This document shows, piece by piece, positions 1 through 8,047 of a stretch of 49,023 bases of DNA. The notes beneath the pieces were generated by a model. The model ran no database searches. It was not told where the DNA came from and was given only the letters and a program-made list of their open reading frames with translations. Location: NCBI GenBank assembly GCA_022563885.1, contig JADFMM010000012.1:1-49023 (forward strand), read 5' to 3'. Position 1 is the stretch's first letter; each line of letters opens with the position of its first letter. The position numbers and the translations under genes are program-made. The stretch is from Planctomycetota bacterium. Lineage in GTDB: Bacteria > Planctomycetota > Phycisphaerae > Sedimentisphaerales > Anaerobacaceae.

Positions 1-1
1 G

Positions 2-718
2 AATGGCGTGGTGATTCTGGCGGAGTTCTTTTCGGATTTGCCGACTCTGGAGCGGCGCACACCCGATTGGGGGCTGAACCTGCTGCTGGCCAATCCCTGG
101 GAGTATGGCTACGCCGCACAACTCCGCGAGTATATCTCATTCCTGCACGAGGCCAGTGGCCGACTGCGTTACTTCGTCCCGGTCACCAGTCACGACACGG
201 GCTCTCCCGCCCAACTTTTTGGAACGGCCGATGCAACCATCGCGCGCTACTTCGTTTGCGCGCTGTTCACCTCGGGGCAGACCGGCATCGTACAGGGCGT
301 CGAACACGCCGTCCTGCAAAAGGTTGAGTTTGTCGGCAAACACCTGCAGCGCCCCCTAAACGGCGAAAACCACTACGTGTCCTTCATCTCACAGGTGAAC
401 GCGCTGCTGGGCCGCTACAAGACATTCACCAACAGTGGCAACATTCGCTTTATCGACGGCAACCATGATGCCATCCTTGCGGCGCTGCGTTTCGGCGGCT
501 TCTGTGACGAGACGGATTTTTTGCTCGTCGCCAACCTCGACACCCAGCACGAGCAGTCGATCGACCTGGACCTCAGCGTGGGAGAGTTAAACCTCCCCTG
601 CCGACTGGCGAATCTCCTGACCGACGAAGACATCACCCTGACCGATCCTCACCTGCACCTCACCCTGGCCCCGTCCACCGTCCGCGCCTTCAAACTTCAG
701 TCCGATCTTCACCCCTGA
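2..718 (+). CDS. GH13 alpha-amylase-family enzyme, C-terminal part (5' truncated)
   Basis: The reading frame is open from the window edge, so only about the last 239 residues are seen. The motif TSHDTGSPAQLFG fits conserved region IV of family GH13, with the transition-state Asp in the HD pair. It is followed by the end of the barrel and then a beta-rich C-terminal domain from about residue 160 (FLLVANLDTQ onward), as is usual for amylase-type enzymes. Enzymes of this family act on alpha-glucans such as glycogen or maltodextrins. The catalytic nucleophile and acid lie upstream of the window, so the subfamily (amylase, maltosyltransferase or debranching enzyme) cannot be decided. The gene runs convergently into dapA with a 17-base gap and no clear terminator. 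Confidence 0.75.
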   Translation, partial: NGVVILAEFFSDLPTLERRTPDWGLNLLLANPWEYGYAAQLREYISFLHEASGRLRYFVPVTSHDTGSPAQLFGTADATIARYFVCALFTSGQTGIVQGVEHAVLQKVEFVGKHLQRPLNGENHYVSFISQVNALLGRYKTFTNSGNIRFIDGNHDAILAALRFGGFCDETDFLLVANLDTQHEQSIDLDLSVGELNLPCRLANLLTDEDITLTDPHLHLTLAPSTVRAFKLQSDLHP

Positions 719-735
719 CGGTCGACAAAGGACAC

Positions 736-1611
736 TCAAGCCAGCAGGCCATAGTCAACCAAGGCCTGGCGCAGGAGAGCCGCCTTGTCCATGTCCAGCG
801 CTGTCAGGGGAAGACGCAACTCATCGGACGCCATGTCGAGCATGGCCATGGCCGCCTTGATGGGGATGGGGTTGACCGACAGACTGAGAAGGCCCTTGCT
901 GAGGGCGAAGAGCTTCTTGTGCCACTTCAGGGCCTGCACGAAGTCGCCTTCCAAAATCAAATCGGTCATGGCCTTGACATCGGCGGGCACAATGTTGGCG
1001 ACCACGCTAATCACGCCCTTCGCCCCCACCGACGCCAGGGGTAAGGTCAGCGAATCGTCTCCGGAGAGGATCGTGAGGTCACAACTTGCGGCAATCTCGC
1101 TGGCCAAGTCGAGCCTGCCGGTCGCCTCCTTGATGGCGGCGACATTGTCCAACTCGGCGAGTCTGGCCACCGTGTCACTGGTCATCCCCTCGCCCCCACA
1201 GCGACTCGGGATGTTGTAGAGCACCATGGGCAAATCGACCTCTTCGGCAATGGCCTTGAAATGTTCGTAGAAGCCCTGCTGGGTGGGCTTGTTGTAATAG
1301 GGACCGACTTGGAGCGTCGCGTCGGCGCCGACCGTCTTGGCATAACTGGCCAGTTCGATGGCCTCTGCCGTCGAGTTGGACCCTGCTCCCGCGATGACCG
1401 GAACCTGGCCGGAGACCATCTTCACCACACGCTCGTTGACCTTCTTGTGTTCAACGTGACTCAGCGTGGGACATTCGCCCGTGGTGCCCACGGGGACGAG
1501 TGCATCAATGCCGTTTTCCAAGTGGAATGAGACGAGTTCATCCAGCGTTTGGTAATCTATCTCACCTCCTTGAAACGGCGTGATCAGCGCGACCATTGCC
1601 CCGGTAAACAT
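736..1611 (-). CDS. dapA: 4-hydroxy-tetrahydrodipicolinate synthase
   Basis: This enzyme condenses pyruvate with aspartate semialdehyde, the first committed step of the lysine and diaminopimelate pathway. The 291-residue protein has the family's usual length. It shows the Schiff-base lysine K161 in AAIKEATG, the tyrosine Y132 in VLYNIPSR with R137 nearby, and the GTTGECPTL loop at 42-50, where most relatives have Ser in place of Cys47. The start at 1611 was chosen because GGGAGGT lies four bases upstream and the longer frame adds only unrelated residues. pdxJ lies 51 bases upstream on the same strand and is probably co-transcribed. NAL-family lyases are the alternative, but the full set of DapA residues favours DapA. 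Confidence 0.93.
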   Translation of the reverse strand: MFTGAMVALITPFQGGEIDYQTLDELVSFHLENGIDALVPVGTTGECPTLSHVEHKKVNERVVKMVSGQVPVIAGAGSNSTAEAIELASYAKTVGADATLQVGPYYNKPTQQGFYEHFKAIAEEVDLPMVLYNIPSRCGGEGMTSDTVARLAELDNVAAIKEATGRLDLASEIAASCDLTILSGDDSLTLPLASVGAKGVISVVANIVPADVKAMTDLILEGDFVQALKWHKKLFALSKGLLSLSVNPIPIKAAMAMLDMASDELRLPLTALDMDKAALLRQALVDYGLLA

Positions 1612-1662
1612 AGTGACCTCCCATTGTGGTGGCCTAAGCCTCAGGAACCACCCTTCGACCAA

Positions 1663-2403
1663 TCAACCCTTAGGGACCGGCTGGTGCGACGATGCCATCA
1701 ATGCCAGCATCCGGGCGGTCGCCTCACGCATTCCGACGAGAACTGCCCTCGACACAATGCTATGACCGATGTTCAGCTCGCAGACGCCGCGCATCGCCGC
1801 CACCGGGCCAATATTGCGGTAGGTCAATCCATGACCTGCGTGCACGACCAACCCGTTTTCCTCTGCACAGTCTCTGCCCCGCTCAAGGGCCGCAAGTCGC
1901 CGCTGCACGGTGCGAGGCGTGTTGGCGTTGGCGTACATGCCCGTATGCAGCTCAACGGCGTCACATCCGGTCTCGGCGGAGGCAACGATCTGCTCGGGCT
2001 CCGGCACGATGAAGGTACTCACGAGAATCCCCTTTTTGTGCATGCGCCGGACGACCTCCGCCAGCCGTTTACGCTGCTTGACACAGTCGAGGCCTCCTTC
2101 CGTCGTCAACTCTACTCGCTTCTCCGGCACGAGCGTGACCTGGTCGGGCTTGAGGCGTTCCGCAATCCGGGTGATGGATTCCGCCATGGACATCTCCAGA
2201 TTCAGCTTGCAGGCCACCGTCTGTTTGAGGAGTGCGACGTCACGATCACCGATGTGCCGCCGATCCTGCCGCAAGTGCACCGTGATGCCATTGGCGCCGG
2301 CCAACTCGCACTGCACGGCCGCCCACACCGGATCCGGTTCGTCTGTCAAGCGCGCCTGGCGAATCGTGGCAACATGGTCTATATTTACGTTTAATAGGGC
2401 CAT
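1663..2403 (-). CDS. pdxJ: Pyridoxine 5'-phosphate synthase
   Basis: PdxJ closes the pyridine ring from 1-deoxyxylulose 5-phosphate and 3-amino-2-oxopropyl phosphate in the DXP-dependent vitamin B6 pathway. The 246-residue protein has the normal length and the signature N-terminus LLNVNIDHVATIRQAR. HLRQDRRHI (about residues 43-51), VTLVPEKR (about 91-98) and HAGHGLTY (about 193-200) are further conserved blocks of this TIM barrel. It is the first gene of a likely pdxJ-dapA unit. A cyclophilin-like gene is divergent, 110 bases away. Confidence 0.95.
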   Translation of the reverse strand: MALLNVNIDHVATIRQARLTDEPDPVWAAVQCELAGANGITVHLRQDRRHIGDRDVALLKQTVACKLNLEMSMAESITRIAERLKPDQVTLVPEKRVELTTEGGLDCVKQRKRLAEVVRRMHKKGILVSTFIVPEPEQIVASAETGCDAVELHTGMYANANTPRTVQRRLAALERGRDCAEENGLVVHAGHGLTYRNIGPVAAMRGVCELNIGHSIVSRAVLVGMREATARMLALMASSHQPVPKG

Positions 2404-2448
2404 AATCGGTCATGCTGGAGAGCGGGAGGGATTGTATCAGGATACGGA

Positions 2449-2477
2449 TTTACATCAAGGGAATTGCCGTATATCAT
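2449..2477 (+). promoter_or_regulatory. Probable sigma70-type promoter
   Basis: TTTACA at 2449-2454 and TATCAT at 2472-2477 are separated by exactly 17 bases. The predicted start near 2484 would give a 30-base leader for the cyclophilin-like gene at 2514. This was found by eye only. Confidence 0.45.
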
Positions 2478-2513
2478 ACGGTGACACGCACAATCCCGTC
2501 TGGAAGAGACACC

Positions 2514-2891
2514 ATGGCAACAAGAATAACGATCCGATTCGAAGCATTCGAACTCTCTGCGGAGTTGGAGGAGACCCCCACCGGCGGCGCCATTGCAGCG
2601 GCCCTACCGCTAACGGGAATCGCCAATCGCTGGGGTGACGAGATCTACTTTACCATCCCGGTCGATCTTCCCACGGAGCCCCAGAGCCGAGAAATTGTCA
2701 ATGCAGGCGACTTGGGCTATTGGCCGACGGGCAATGCCTTTTGCATCTTTTTTGGACCCACCCCAGTCTCGGAAGGCAATGAAATTCGGGCCGCTTCGCC
2801 CGTGAATGTCTTTGGGAAGGTAGAGGGCGATCTGGGCCCCCTGTTCGCAGTCCAGACCGGTGACATGGTTGAATTGGAACTCACAGACTGA
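2514..2891 (+). CDS. Cyclophilin-like fold protein (TM1367-type family)
   Basis: This is a 125-residue protein. The run from ELSAELEETPTGGAI through ALPLTGIANRWGDEIYFTIP matches small bacterial cyclophilin-like proteins whose structural prototype is Thermotoga TM1367. Those proteins share the cyclophilin barrel but are not established prolyl isomerases, so no catalytic role is claimed. The C-terminal half carries the usual GDLGYWPTGNAFCIFFGPTP block. The start at 2514 has GGAAGAG about six bases upstream; the longer frame from 2412 would run through the promoter region. It is a single-gene unit, convergent with the gene at 2915. Confidence 0.75.
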   Translation: MATRITIRFEAFELSAELEETPTGGAIAAALPLTGIANRWGDEIYFTIPVDLPTEPQSREIVNAGDLGYWPTGNAFCIFFGPTPVSEGNEIRAASPVNVFGKVEGDLGPLFAVQTGDMVELELTD

Positions 2892-2914
2892 CCGGCGACG
2901 TCCGCTCCCAGGCT

Positions 2915-3889
2915 CTAGACGGGAAGGCTAAGGCTGCTGGCATAGCCCGAAGCCAGCGTCATGATAGACTTGACCATAAACATCATCACCCCAAAATAAA
3001 CGACTCTAGGAACCCAGCGAGCGAACTCCTGCAATAACAACTCCGCTCTGTCCGAAGAAATCTCTGCGATCTTGTTCGCGCATTCTTCGAGTTTACCCGT
3101 CTCTTCGCCGACCTTCCAAAGTTCGCGGTATTCCGATGGGATCTTTTTGGAGAACCCGCCACTCGGCATTTCGCCGCGGGCAATGAATTGGGCACCCCCC
3201 GCAAACATCTTTGCAATCACGCCATTGCCCACGATCTGCGGGGCCATGGCGAAGCATTCCGACATGGGGATACCTGCCTTGAACAACATGCCGAAGGCCC
3301 GACTGAAACGGGCGATGCAGAGTTCTCGCACACCCTTCCCTAAAACTGGCACCCACAAGACCAGTCGGTCCAGCAGGCTCCTCAACGCAGGGAGACGCGG
3401 GCCGAGAAACAAGATCACCCCAAGAACAACCGCCGGGACATAGAAAACCATCAGTATGCCCAAGACATTTTTAACATAGCCCCCTATCTCAATCTGTCCC
3501 AAGACGAATTTCCCCGCGGGCAGAATCGCCGCTGCAATATGCAGCACGAAAAGCGGCAACACAAGACCCGACACGACAGTTCGCTTCAGTCTGCGCATGA
3601 ACTCATGCCACTGCGCCAGCATGCCGAAGCACATATCCAAATTGCCCGATTCTTCGGCTGCTCCGATCAGGGTTCGGTCGAAGCACGCAAAGACCCGCGG
3701 GTAGTCAGCCATCGCCCCAGACAGGGTATGGCCTTGGTTTAGAGCGTCCAACATTCCGGTCAGCACCCGACGCATGGGCCCTTTGTGCGATTCGCGGAGA
3801 AACTCGAACACCCGGAGCAAAGAAATCCCCGCCTCCAGCATGGTGGCGAAGCCGGTGTACACTACGATCAATTGACTGGTTCGTCCCAT
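2915..3889 (-). CDS. Type II secretion system F family membrane protein
   Basis: This 324-residue integral membrane protein resembles the GspF/PilC platform proteins of type II secretion and type IV pili. Two T2SSF-like repeats are visible. The first (residues 1-120) has the pattern of an all-helical domain with GHTLSGAMADYPRVF and ESGNLD. The second (about 195-300) has FSRAFGMLFKAGIPMSEC and GEETGKLEE. Membrane segments lie near 105-125, 140-165 and 295-315. Typical GspF has about 400 residues, so the N-terminus is short. No ATPase, pilin or secretin gene is adjacent. The two prepilin-like genes at 34.5 and 37.6 kb could be distant partners, but that is inference. Confidence 0.8.
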   Translation of the reverse strand: MGRTSQLIVVYTGFATMLEAGISLLRVFEFLRESHKGPMRRVLTGMLDALNQGHTLSGAMADYPRVFACFDRTLIGAAEESGNLDMCFGMLAQWHEFMRRLKRTVVSGLVLPLFVLHIAAAILPAGKFVLGQIEIGGYVKNVLGILMVFYVPAVVLGVILFLGPRLPALRSLLDRLVLWVPVLGKGVRELCIARFSRAFGMLFKAGIPMSECFAMAPQIVGNGVIAKMFAGGAQFIARGEMPSGGFSKKIPSEYRELWKVGEETGKLEECANKIAEISSDRAELLLQEFARWVPRVVYFGVMMFMVKSIMTLASGYASSLSLPV

Positions 3890-4014
3890 GAGTCGCTTCT
3901 CACCATTGCTGCGTACGTTGGAAGGTCAAGTATACAGTGAATGGGCGATGCACCGAAGGAAACTTTGCGGATCGTCGTTTACAGGGGCAGCGGTTTGCGA
4001 GTACACTCCCGGCC

Positions 4015-4806
4015 ATGACGTCCGTCCTGATCCACTCACGGAAACTTCGTATTGCGCTGATCCCCGTCATCTTGCTGTCGCTGGGCCTGGTTGCCTATCT
4101 TGTCTGGAGCGAACCCTTTAATCCCCTTCACCGCGCGATCTCGGCGGGAGACCTAGCCAAGGTCGATGCCTTGCTCGCCGATCATCCAGGGCTGGTCCGG
4201 AAAAAAGACAGAGACGGTTGGACCGCCCTCCATGTCGCGGCCAACGGAAATCATGCCTCGATCGTCACGAGCCTGCTGGGCCATGCCCCCCAGATTGATG
4301 CGCAGACCCGTGAGAGAGGGGCCGGGTCCGAAAGGGGTTGGACGGCCTTGCACATGGCTGCCAACAGCGACAATGTCACCATCCTGGAGGCCTTGCTGGC
4401 GAGCGGTGCCAATCCCAATCTCAAGACTGATGCAGGCCAAACCCCTCTCCACATGGCTGCGATGGGTGGACATGCGGCGGTTGCTCGTCTCCTCCTGGCC
4501 AAAGGGGCCCAACCGAATGCCGTCAACCATCGGGGACAGACGCCGCTGACGGTCTCGGTCGTCCTAGGAAACCACCCTGAGTTCGTCTCCCTGTTGATTC
4601 AGCGCGTAGGGGACATCAATCATGCCGATAACAATGGCGCCACCGCCCTCCACTATGCGGTACACGGAGGCCACGATGCCTTGGTTCGGCTGCTGCTCGA
4701 CCACGGCGCATCGAGTTCGATTCCAGACCGTGCCGGGCAGACGGCTGTGGATATCGCCAATACCTACAACAACGCAAAGATCATCGTCCTGATGAAGAGT
4801 CCCTAG
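4015..4806 (+). CDS. Membrane-anchored ankyrin repeat protein
   Basis: This is a 263-residue protein. Residues 8-29 form a hydrophobic N-terminal anchor (IALIPVILLSLGLVAYLV). At least five ankyrin repeats follow, each with the W/Q-T-A/P-L-H core, for example DGWTALHVAANGNH, RGWTALHMAANSDN, AGQTPLHMAAMGGH and NGATALHYAVHGGH. Ankyrin repeats bind protein partners; the partner is not indicated here. The ATG at 4015 was chosen because the anchor begins just after it. The longer frame from 3937 adds a low-quality arginine-rich stretch. The repeat domain is probably outside the cytoplasmic membrane. The next gene starts 89 bases downstream. Confidence 0.85.
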   Translation: MTSVLIHSRKLRIALIPVILLSLGLVAYLVWSEPFNPLHRAISAGDLAKVDALLADHPGLVRKKDRDGWTALHVAANGNHASIVTSLLGHAPQIDAQTRERGAGSERGWTALHMAANSDNVTILEALLASGANPNLKTDAGQTPLHMAAMGGHAAVARLLLAKGAQPNAVNHRGQTPLTVSVVLGNHPEFVSLLIQRVGDINHADNNGATALHYAVHGGHDALVRLLLDHGASSSIPDRAGQTAVDIANTYNNAKIIVLMKSP

Positions 4807-4895
4807 GTCCTTGCCGGGACCTGCCCAAAACGGTAGACTCGACTGTAGCGAGCCCAGGGATGTCCTGCGAAAAAACCAGTTGTCCGTGAGAAGTA

Positions 4896-5522
4896 ATGAT
4901 GCGACTGAGTCTGGCAACACGCATAACGCTACTGCGAATCCTCCTAATCGTTCCTTTCATCTGTTGTCTGCTCAAGACGAACAGTCAGGATTTGGCCCTA
5001 AGCACTCGGGTACTGCTCCGCCACCTGGCGCTTGGGATCTTCGTCGTGATGGCCGTCAGCGACGCGCTGGATGGCTATATGGCTCGTCGCCTCAAGGATA
5101 TCACGCAACTGGGCACGTTCTTGGATCCGGTGGCCGACAAGCTGCTCATGACCTCGGCCTGCCTGCTACTGACCTCTCAGCGGGCACATGTCCCCGGCTA
5201 TCTCATCCCGCCCACCGTCGTCGTGCTGATCATCGGCAAAGACCTGCTGCTCTCCATCGGCTTCGGGATCCTCTATGTCCTTACCTCCGACGCCGTGGTG
5301 AGGCCGAATTTCTTCGGCAAGGCCTCCACCATGCTTCAGCTCCTCATGGTCGGGGCTGTGCTGCTCGGGCCCGAAGCATCCGATCTGCTGCCCCGCTGGG
5401 GTCAGTTTGCGCGAGTCCTCTGGTGGTCGGCCGCCACCAGTGCGGTCCTGGCGGCCCTGGTTTACATCCGCGACGGCAGTCGCTATATTGAAGCACATGA
5501 ACGTGCCACGGGGCGGGCGTAG
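4896..5522 (+). CDS. CDP-alcohol phosphatidyltransferase, PgsA-like
   Basis: This 208-residue integral membrane enzyme belongs to the CDP-alcohol phosphatidyltransferase family, which transfers a phosphatidyl group from CDP-diacylglycerol to an alcohol. The full family motif D-G-x2-A-R-x8-G-x3-D-x3-D is present, starting at DGYMARR and ending at GTFLDPVAD, so the catalytic metal site is intact. About five or six membrane segments are apparent. Length and layout fit phosphatidylglycerophosphate synthase best, but phosphatidylserine or cardiolipin-type enzymes cannot be ruled out. Two ATG codons sit at the start (4896 and 4899). It precedes ribBA by 38 bases in the same direction. Confidence 0.85.
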   Translation: MMRLSLATRITLLRILLIVPFICCLLKTNSQDLALSTRVLLRHLALGIFVVMAVSDALDGYMARRLKDITQLGTFLDPVADKLLMTSACLLLTSQRAHVPGYLIPPTVVVLIIGKDLLLSIGFGILYVLTSDAVVRPNFFGKASTMLQLLMVGAVLLGPEASDLLPRWGQFARVLWWSAATSAVLAALVYIRDGSRYIEAHERATGRA

Positions 5523-5560
5523 ACCGTGTCAGAAGTCTGCCTGAACATAAGATCATCGAA

Positions 5561-6817
5561 ATGGCCAGAGACCAAAGACTAGAACAACTGAATGACATCC
5601 CTGAGGTCGTGGCGGATCTCAAGGCGGGCAAGATGGTCGTCTTGGTCGATGATGAAGACCGAGAGAATGAAGGCGATCTGGTGTGCGCCGCCGAGAAGGC
5701 CACACCCGAGATCATCAATTTTATGGCAAAATTCGGTCGGGGCCTGATTTGCCTGCCGCTGAGGGGCGACACCTGTGACCGTCTTAGCCTGTTCCCACAG
5801 ACGATGGACAACACCGCGCCGCTGCAGACAGCCTTCACCGTCAGCATCGACGCGGCCGAAGGCATCACCACGGGAATCAGCGCCGCGGATAGAGCCCGTA
5901 CGATTCAGGTTAGCATCGCCGATGACGCGCAGCCCTCCGACCTGGCCAGGCCGGGACACATCTTACCCCTGCGGGCCAAGGACGGTGGGGTCATGGTGCG
6001 AGCGGGTCAGACGGAAGGGGCAGTGGATCTGGCCCATTTGGCAGGCCTAAAGCCGGCCGGCGTGATATGCGAAATCATGAATGAAGACGGGTCTATGTCT
6101 CGCCTGCCGGACTTGTTCGAGTTCTGCCGAACACACGATCTCAAGATAACCTCCATCGCCAAATTGGTCGAATACCGGTTTCAGCGCGAAAGTCAAATCA
6201 AGCGGGTCGAACGCGTCAAATTGCCGACCGACTACGGTGAGTTTGAACTCATCGGCTACGAGAGTACAACCTCCTCCGAGCCTCATCTCGCCTTGTGCAA
6301 GGGTGATGTCGGCAAGCTCGACGTTCATGGGGCGCCGATTCTGCAGACGGAGCCGACGCTGATCAGAGTCCACTCGGAGTGCCTGACTGGCGATCTCTTC
6401 CATTCGCAACGGTGCGAGTGCGGGCATCAACTGGCCGGCGCCCTGCGGATGATCGAGGAAGCAGGCACGGGCGCCCTGATCTACCTGAGGCAGGAAGGCC
6501 GCGGCATTGGCTTGGCCAATAAGCTGAGGGCCTACAAATTGCAGGAACAGGGCCTGGACACCGTGGAGGCAAACCTGAAACTGGGCTTTGCTCCGGACAA
6601 GCGGGACTACGGCATCGGTGCCCAGATCTGCCGTGATTTGGGCTTGAAGAAAGTCCGCATTCTCACCAACAACCCCAAAAAGGTCTCGCGTCTGGAAGTC
6701 TATGGAATCGAAGTCGCAGAGCAGATCCCCCTACTGATAGAGCCGGGGCGGCACAATATCGACTACCTCCGCACGAAAAAGAGTCGTTTTGGCCACATGC
6801 TGGATGAGGATCTGTGA
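5561..6817 (+). CDS. ribBA: Bifunctional DHBP synthase / GTP cyclohydrolase II
   Basis: RibBA supplies both precursors of riboflavin: 3,4-dihydroxy-2-butanone 4-phosphate from ribulose 5-phosphate, and the pyrimidine precursor from GTP. The 418-residue protein is full length. The N-terminal RibB domain (about 1-210) has the acidic loop DDEDRENEGDLV and AEGITTGISAADRA. The C-terminal RibA domain (about 215-418) has the zinc cysteines in SECLTGDLFHSQRCECGHQL and the GTP-site motif RQEGRGIGL with KLRAYKLQEQGLDTVEAN. No other rib gene is adjacent. The following lipoprotein gene starts three bases after the stop and is probably co-transcribed. Confidence 0.96.
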   Translation: MARDQRLEQLNDIPEVVADLKAGKMVVLVDDEDRENEGDLVCAAEKATPEIINFMAKFGRGLICLPLRGDTCDRLSLFPQTMDNTAPLQTAFTVSIDAAEGITTGISAADRARTIQVSIADDAQPSDLARPGHILPLRAKDGGVMVRAGQTEGAVDLAHLAGLKPAGVICEIMNEDGSMSRLPDLFEFCRTHDLKITSIAKLVEYRFQRESQIKRVERVKLPTDYGEFELIGYESTTSSEPHLALCKGDVGKLDVHGAPILQTEPTLIRVHSECLTGDLFHSQRCECGHQLAGALRMIEEAGTGALIYLRQEGRGIGLANKLRAYKLQEQGLDTVEANLKLGFAPDKRDYGIGAQICRDLGLKKVRILTNNPKKVSRLEVYGIEVAEQIPLLIEPGRHNIDYLRTKKSRFGHMLDEDL

Positions 6818-6820
6818 CCA

Positions 6821-7324
6821 ATGAGGGTCGTCTCGTCGCTGGCGCAATGGGTTTTTTGCTGTGCGGGCCTGCTCCTGGCCGTTGGCTGCGGGAAGCCGGC
6901 AACATCACGGAGCACGGAGCAAGCGCAAGGCGGGCTCGACCACATCTGCTTCTCACCCGCGAAGATCAGGGTCTCGCCCGTGACCGAGTTGATCATGCCG
7001 ACAAGCGCCGACGGGAGTGCCATCATCAGGGTCTGTGTTGTCCTGCTGGACCCCTTTGAGTCCTACCTCAAGGCCCCTGGTACCTTCCGTTTCGAACTCT
7101 ACGAACGGATTTTGCGCTCGGCCGTGCCCAAGGGCAAGCGGATCATCATGTGGCCCGACATGGATCTCAGGTCCGTTCATACCAACAACGAGTATTGGCA
7201 GGAGGTCTGGCACGCCTATGAGTTTGATCTGGAATTCGATCCGCAGAAGGACAAGAGTTACATCCTCCAAGTCACCTTCATCCTGCCTGAAAGAAAACGA
7301 CTAACCGACGACTATGCACTCTGA
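6821..7324 (+). CDS. Predicted lipoprotein of unknown function
   Basis: This 167-residue protein begins with a short signal peptide ending in the lipobox L-A-V-G-C, with Cys23 as the predicted lipidated residue. The mature part is not recognised. It looks like one beta-rich domain with several aromatic pairs (WPDMDL, YWQEVWHAYEFDLEFDP), which could suit a small extracytoplasmic binding fold, but this is only an impression. The gene follows ribBA by three bases, which suggests co-transcription without implying a riboflavin role. Confidence 0.7.
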   Translation: MRVVSSLAQWVFCCAGLLLAVGCGKPATSRSTEQAQGGLDHICFSPAKIRVSPVTELIMPTSADGSAIIRVCVVLLDPFESYLKAPGTFRFELYERILRSAVPKGKRIIMWPDMDLRSVHTNNEYWQEVWHAYEFDLEFDPQKDKSYILQVTFILPERKRLTDDYAL

Positions 7325-7361
7325 GCTCTCACTTCCCATGCAAATCGCCCAAATAATTCAG

Positions 7362-7391
7362 TTGACAAGTATCATTTATTTTGGGTAGTAT
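7362..7391 (+). promoter_or_regulatory. Strong sigma70-type promoter for the 7.4-8.0 kb RNA
   Basis: A consensus TTGACA at 7362-7367 and TAGTAT at 7386-7391 are separated by 18 bases. Transcription would begin near 7398. No open reading frame with a ribosome binding site follows; structured non-coding sequence does. Confidence 0.65.
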
Positions 7392-7397
7392 AGGCTC

Positions 7398-8047
7398 TTA
7401 AGCGCACAACGCGTTGAACACAAATGGATGCGCCTTCATCAAGAGTGGCACGAGAGAAGTAAGCCTGGGTAATGTAAATGCCCCCGATTCGTCGGGTGCG
7501 GGTTGCACACTCGGTGTGAATCCCTGTGTCGATTGATGAAGTTAGGGTGTTTCTGTCGGTGCACGAATACTCCGGAATCCTTATCCGGACCGAGGAAACG
7601 GCTCAGGGCCGGCTAGGGAATACGTGTACCAGAGGAGACAAGTGAAAGTGGTACAAGATCGACACCATTGATTTCGAGGGTAAAGCTGCCCGCTCGGGTC
7701 AACAGCGTCGTGTCAAGAGAATGGGTCTGTCTGAGGGAAATGAAACTCTGAGATAGGCGCTTCCACGGAGGCTGGTGATGCAAGGGGTCTTGATCGAGGT
7801 ACTCTCGCAGGGTTTCGCTGTCTACGCTCTTTAGTTGCCGAGAGCAAGGTAGGCAGTCTGTAGCTGGCCGGGTTACCTCAAGAATCCATCGAAATCGTGA
7901 GCTGTTGCTCGTGTATCCTCTGGACGCTTTGCGTAGGTTTCTGAAGGCCCGGGGTGGTGATTCACCCCATCAACAAGGAACCCAAACAGCTCGTTCAAAA
8001 AACAAAGAAGGCCCTTGCTGCCCTTACAGCAGGGGCCTTCTTTAATT
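7398..8047 (+). ncRNA. Candidate large structured non-coding RNA (about 650 nt), family unknown
   Basis: The stretch lacks a credible gene on either strand but has a promoter in front and an intrinsic terminator at its end. Many nested complementary segments are visible. GCGCA (7402) pairs with TGCGC (7429). CTTCATCAA (7434-7442) pairs perfectly with TTGATGAAG (7533-7541). Between them lie a CCCGA-TTCG-TCGGG tetraloop hairpin and CACAC-TCG-GTGTG. Further on are TCCGG/CCGGA (about 7571-7590), a GTACCA/TGGTAC stem (7625-7653), GACAC/GTGTC (about 7660-7714), GCTCT/AGAGC (about 7826-7845), and GGGGTG/CACCCC (about 7951-7968). I found no tmRNA tag frame or CCA end, and no paired RNase P signature segments. 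OLE, ROOL, GOLLD and omega-RNA-like classes could not be tested. Confidence 0.6.
8004..8043. terminator. Intrinsic terminator, probably bidirectional
   Basis: The 17-bp stem has one G-U wobble. Its arms are at 8004-8020 (beginning AAAGAAGGCCC) and 8027-8043, around the loop CCCTTA. Runs of A on the left and T on the right let it act in both directions. It would end the structured RNA (+) and the long operon ending in pcrA (-). The pcrA stop codon lies inside the right arm. Confidence 0.85.

Noticed and set aside
1-7324. A biosynthetic operon linking dapA, pdxJ and ribBA
   Set aside because: The genes are on different strands with separate promoters and unrelated pathways; only pdxJ-dapA look co-transcribed.
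7398-8047. tmRNA or RNase P RNA as the identity of the structured RNA
   Set aside because: There is no ANDxxxALAA-like tag frame and no T-arm with CCA end for tmRNA. GAGGAAAC at about 7592 resembles part of the RNase P core, but the matching 3' core segment (ACAGAA) is absent.
7398-8047. Group II or group I intron as identity of the structured RNA
   Set aside because: No domain V-like sequence (as seen at 36777) and no group I core segments were found. It is also not interrupting a gene.
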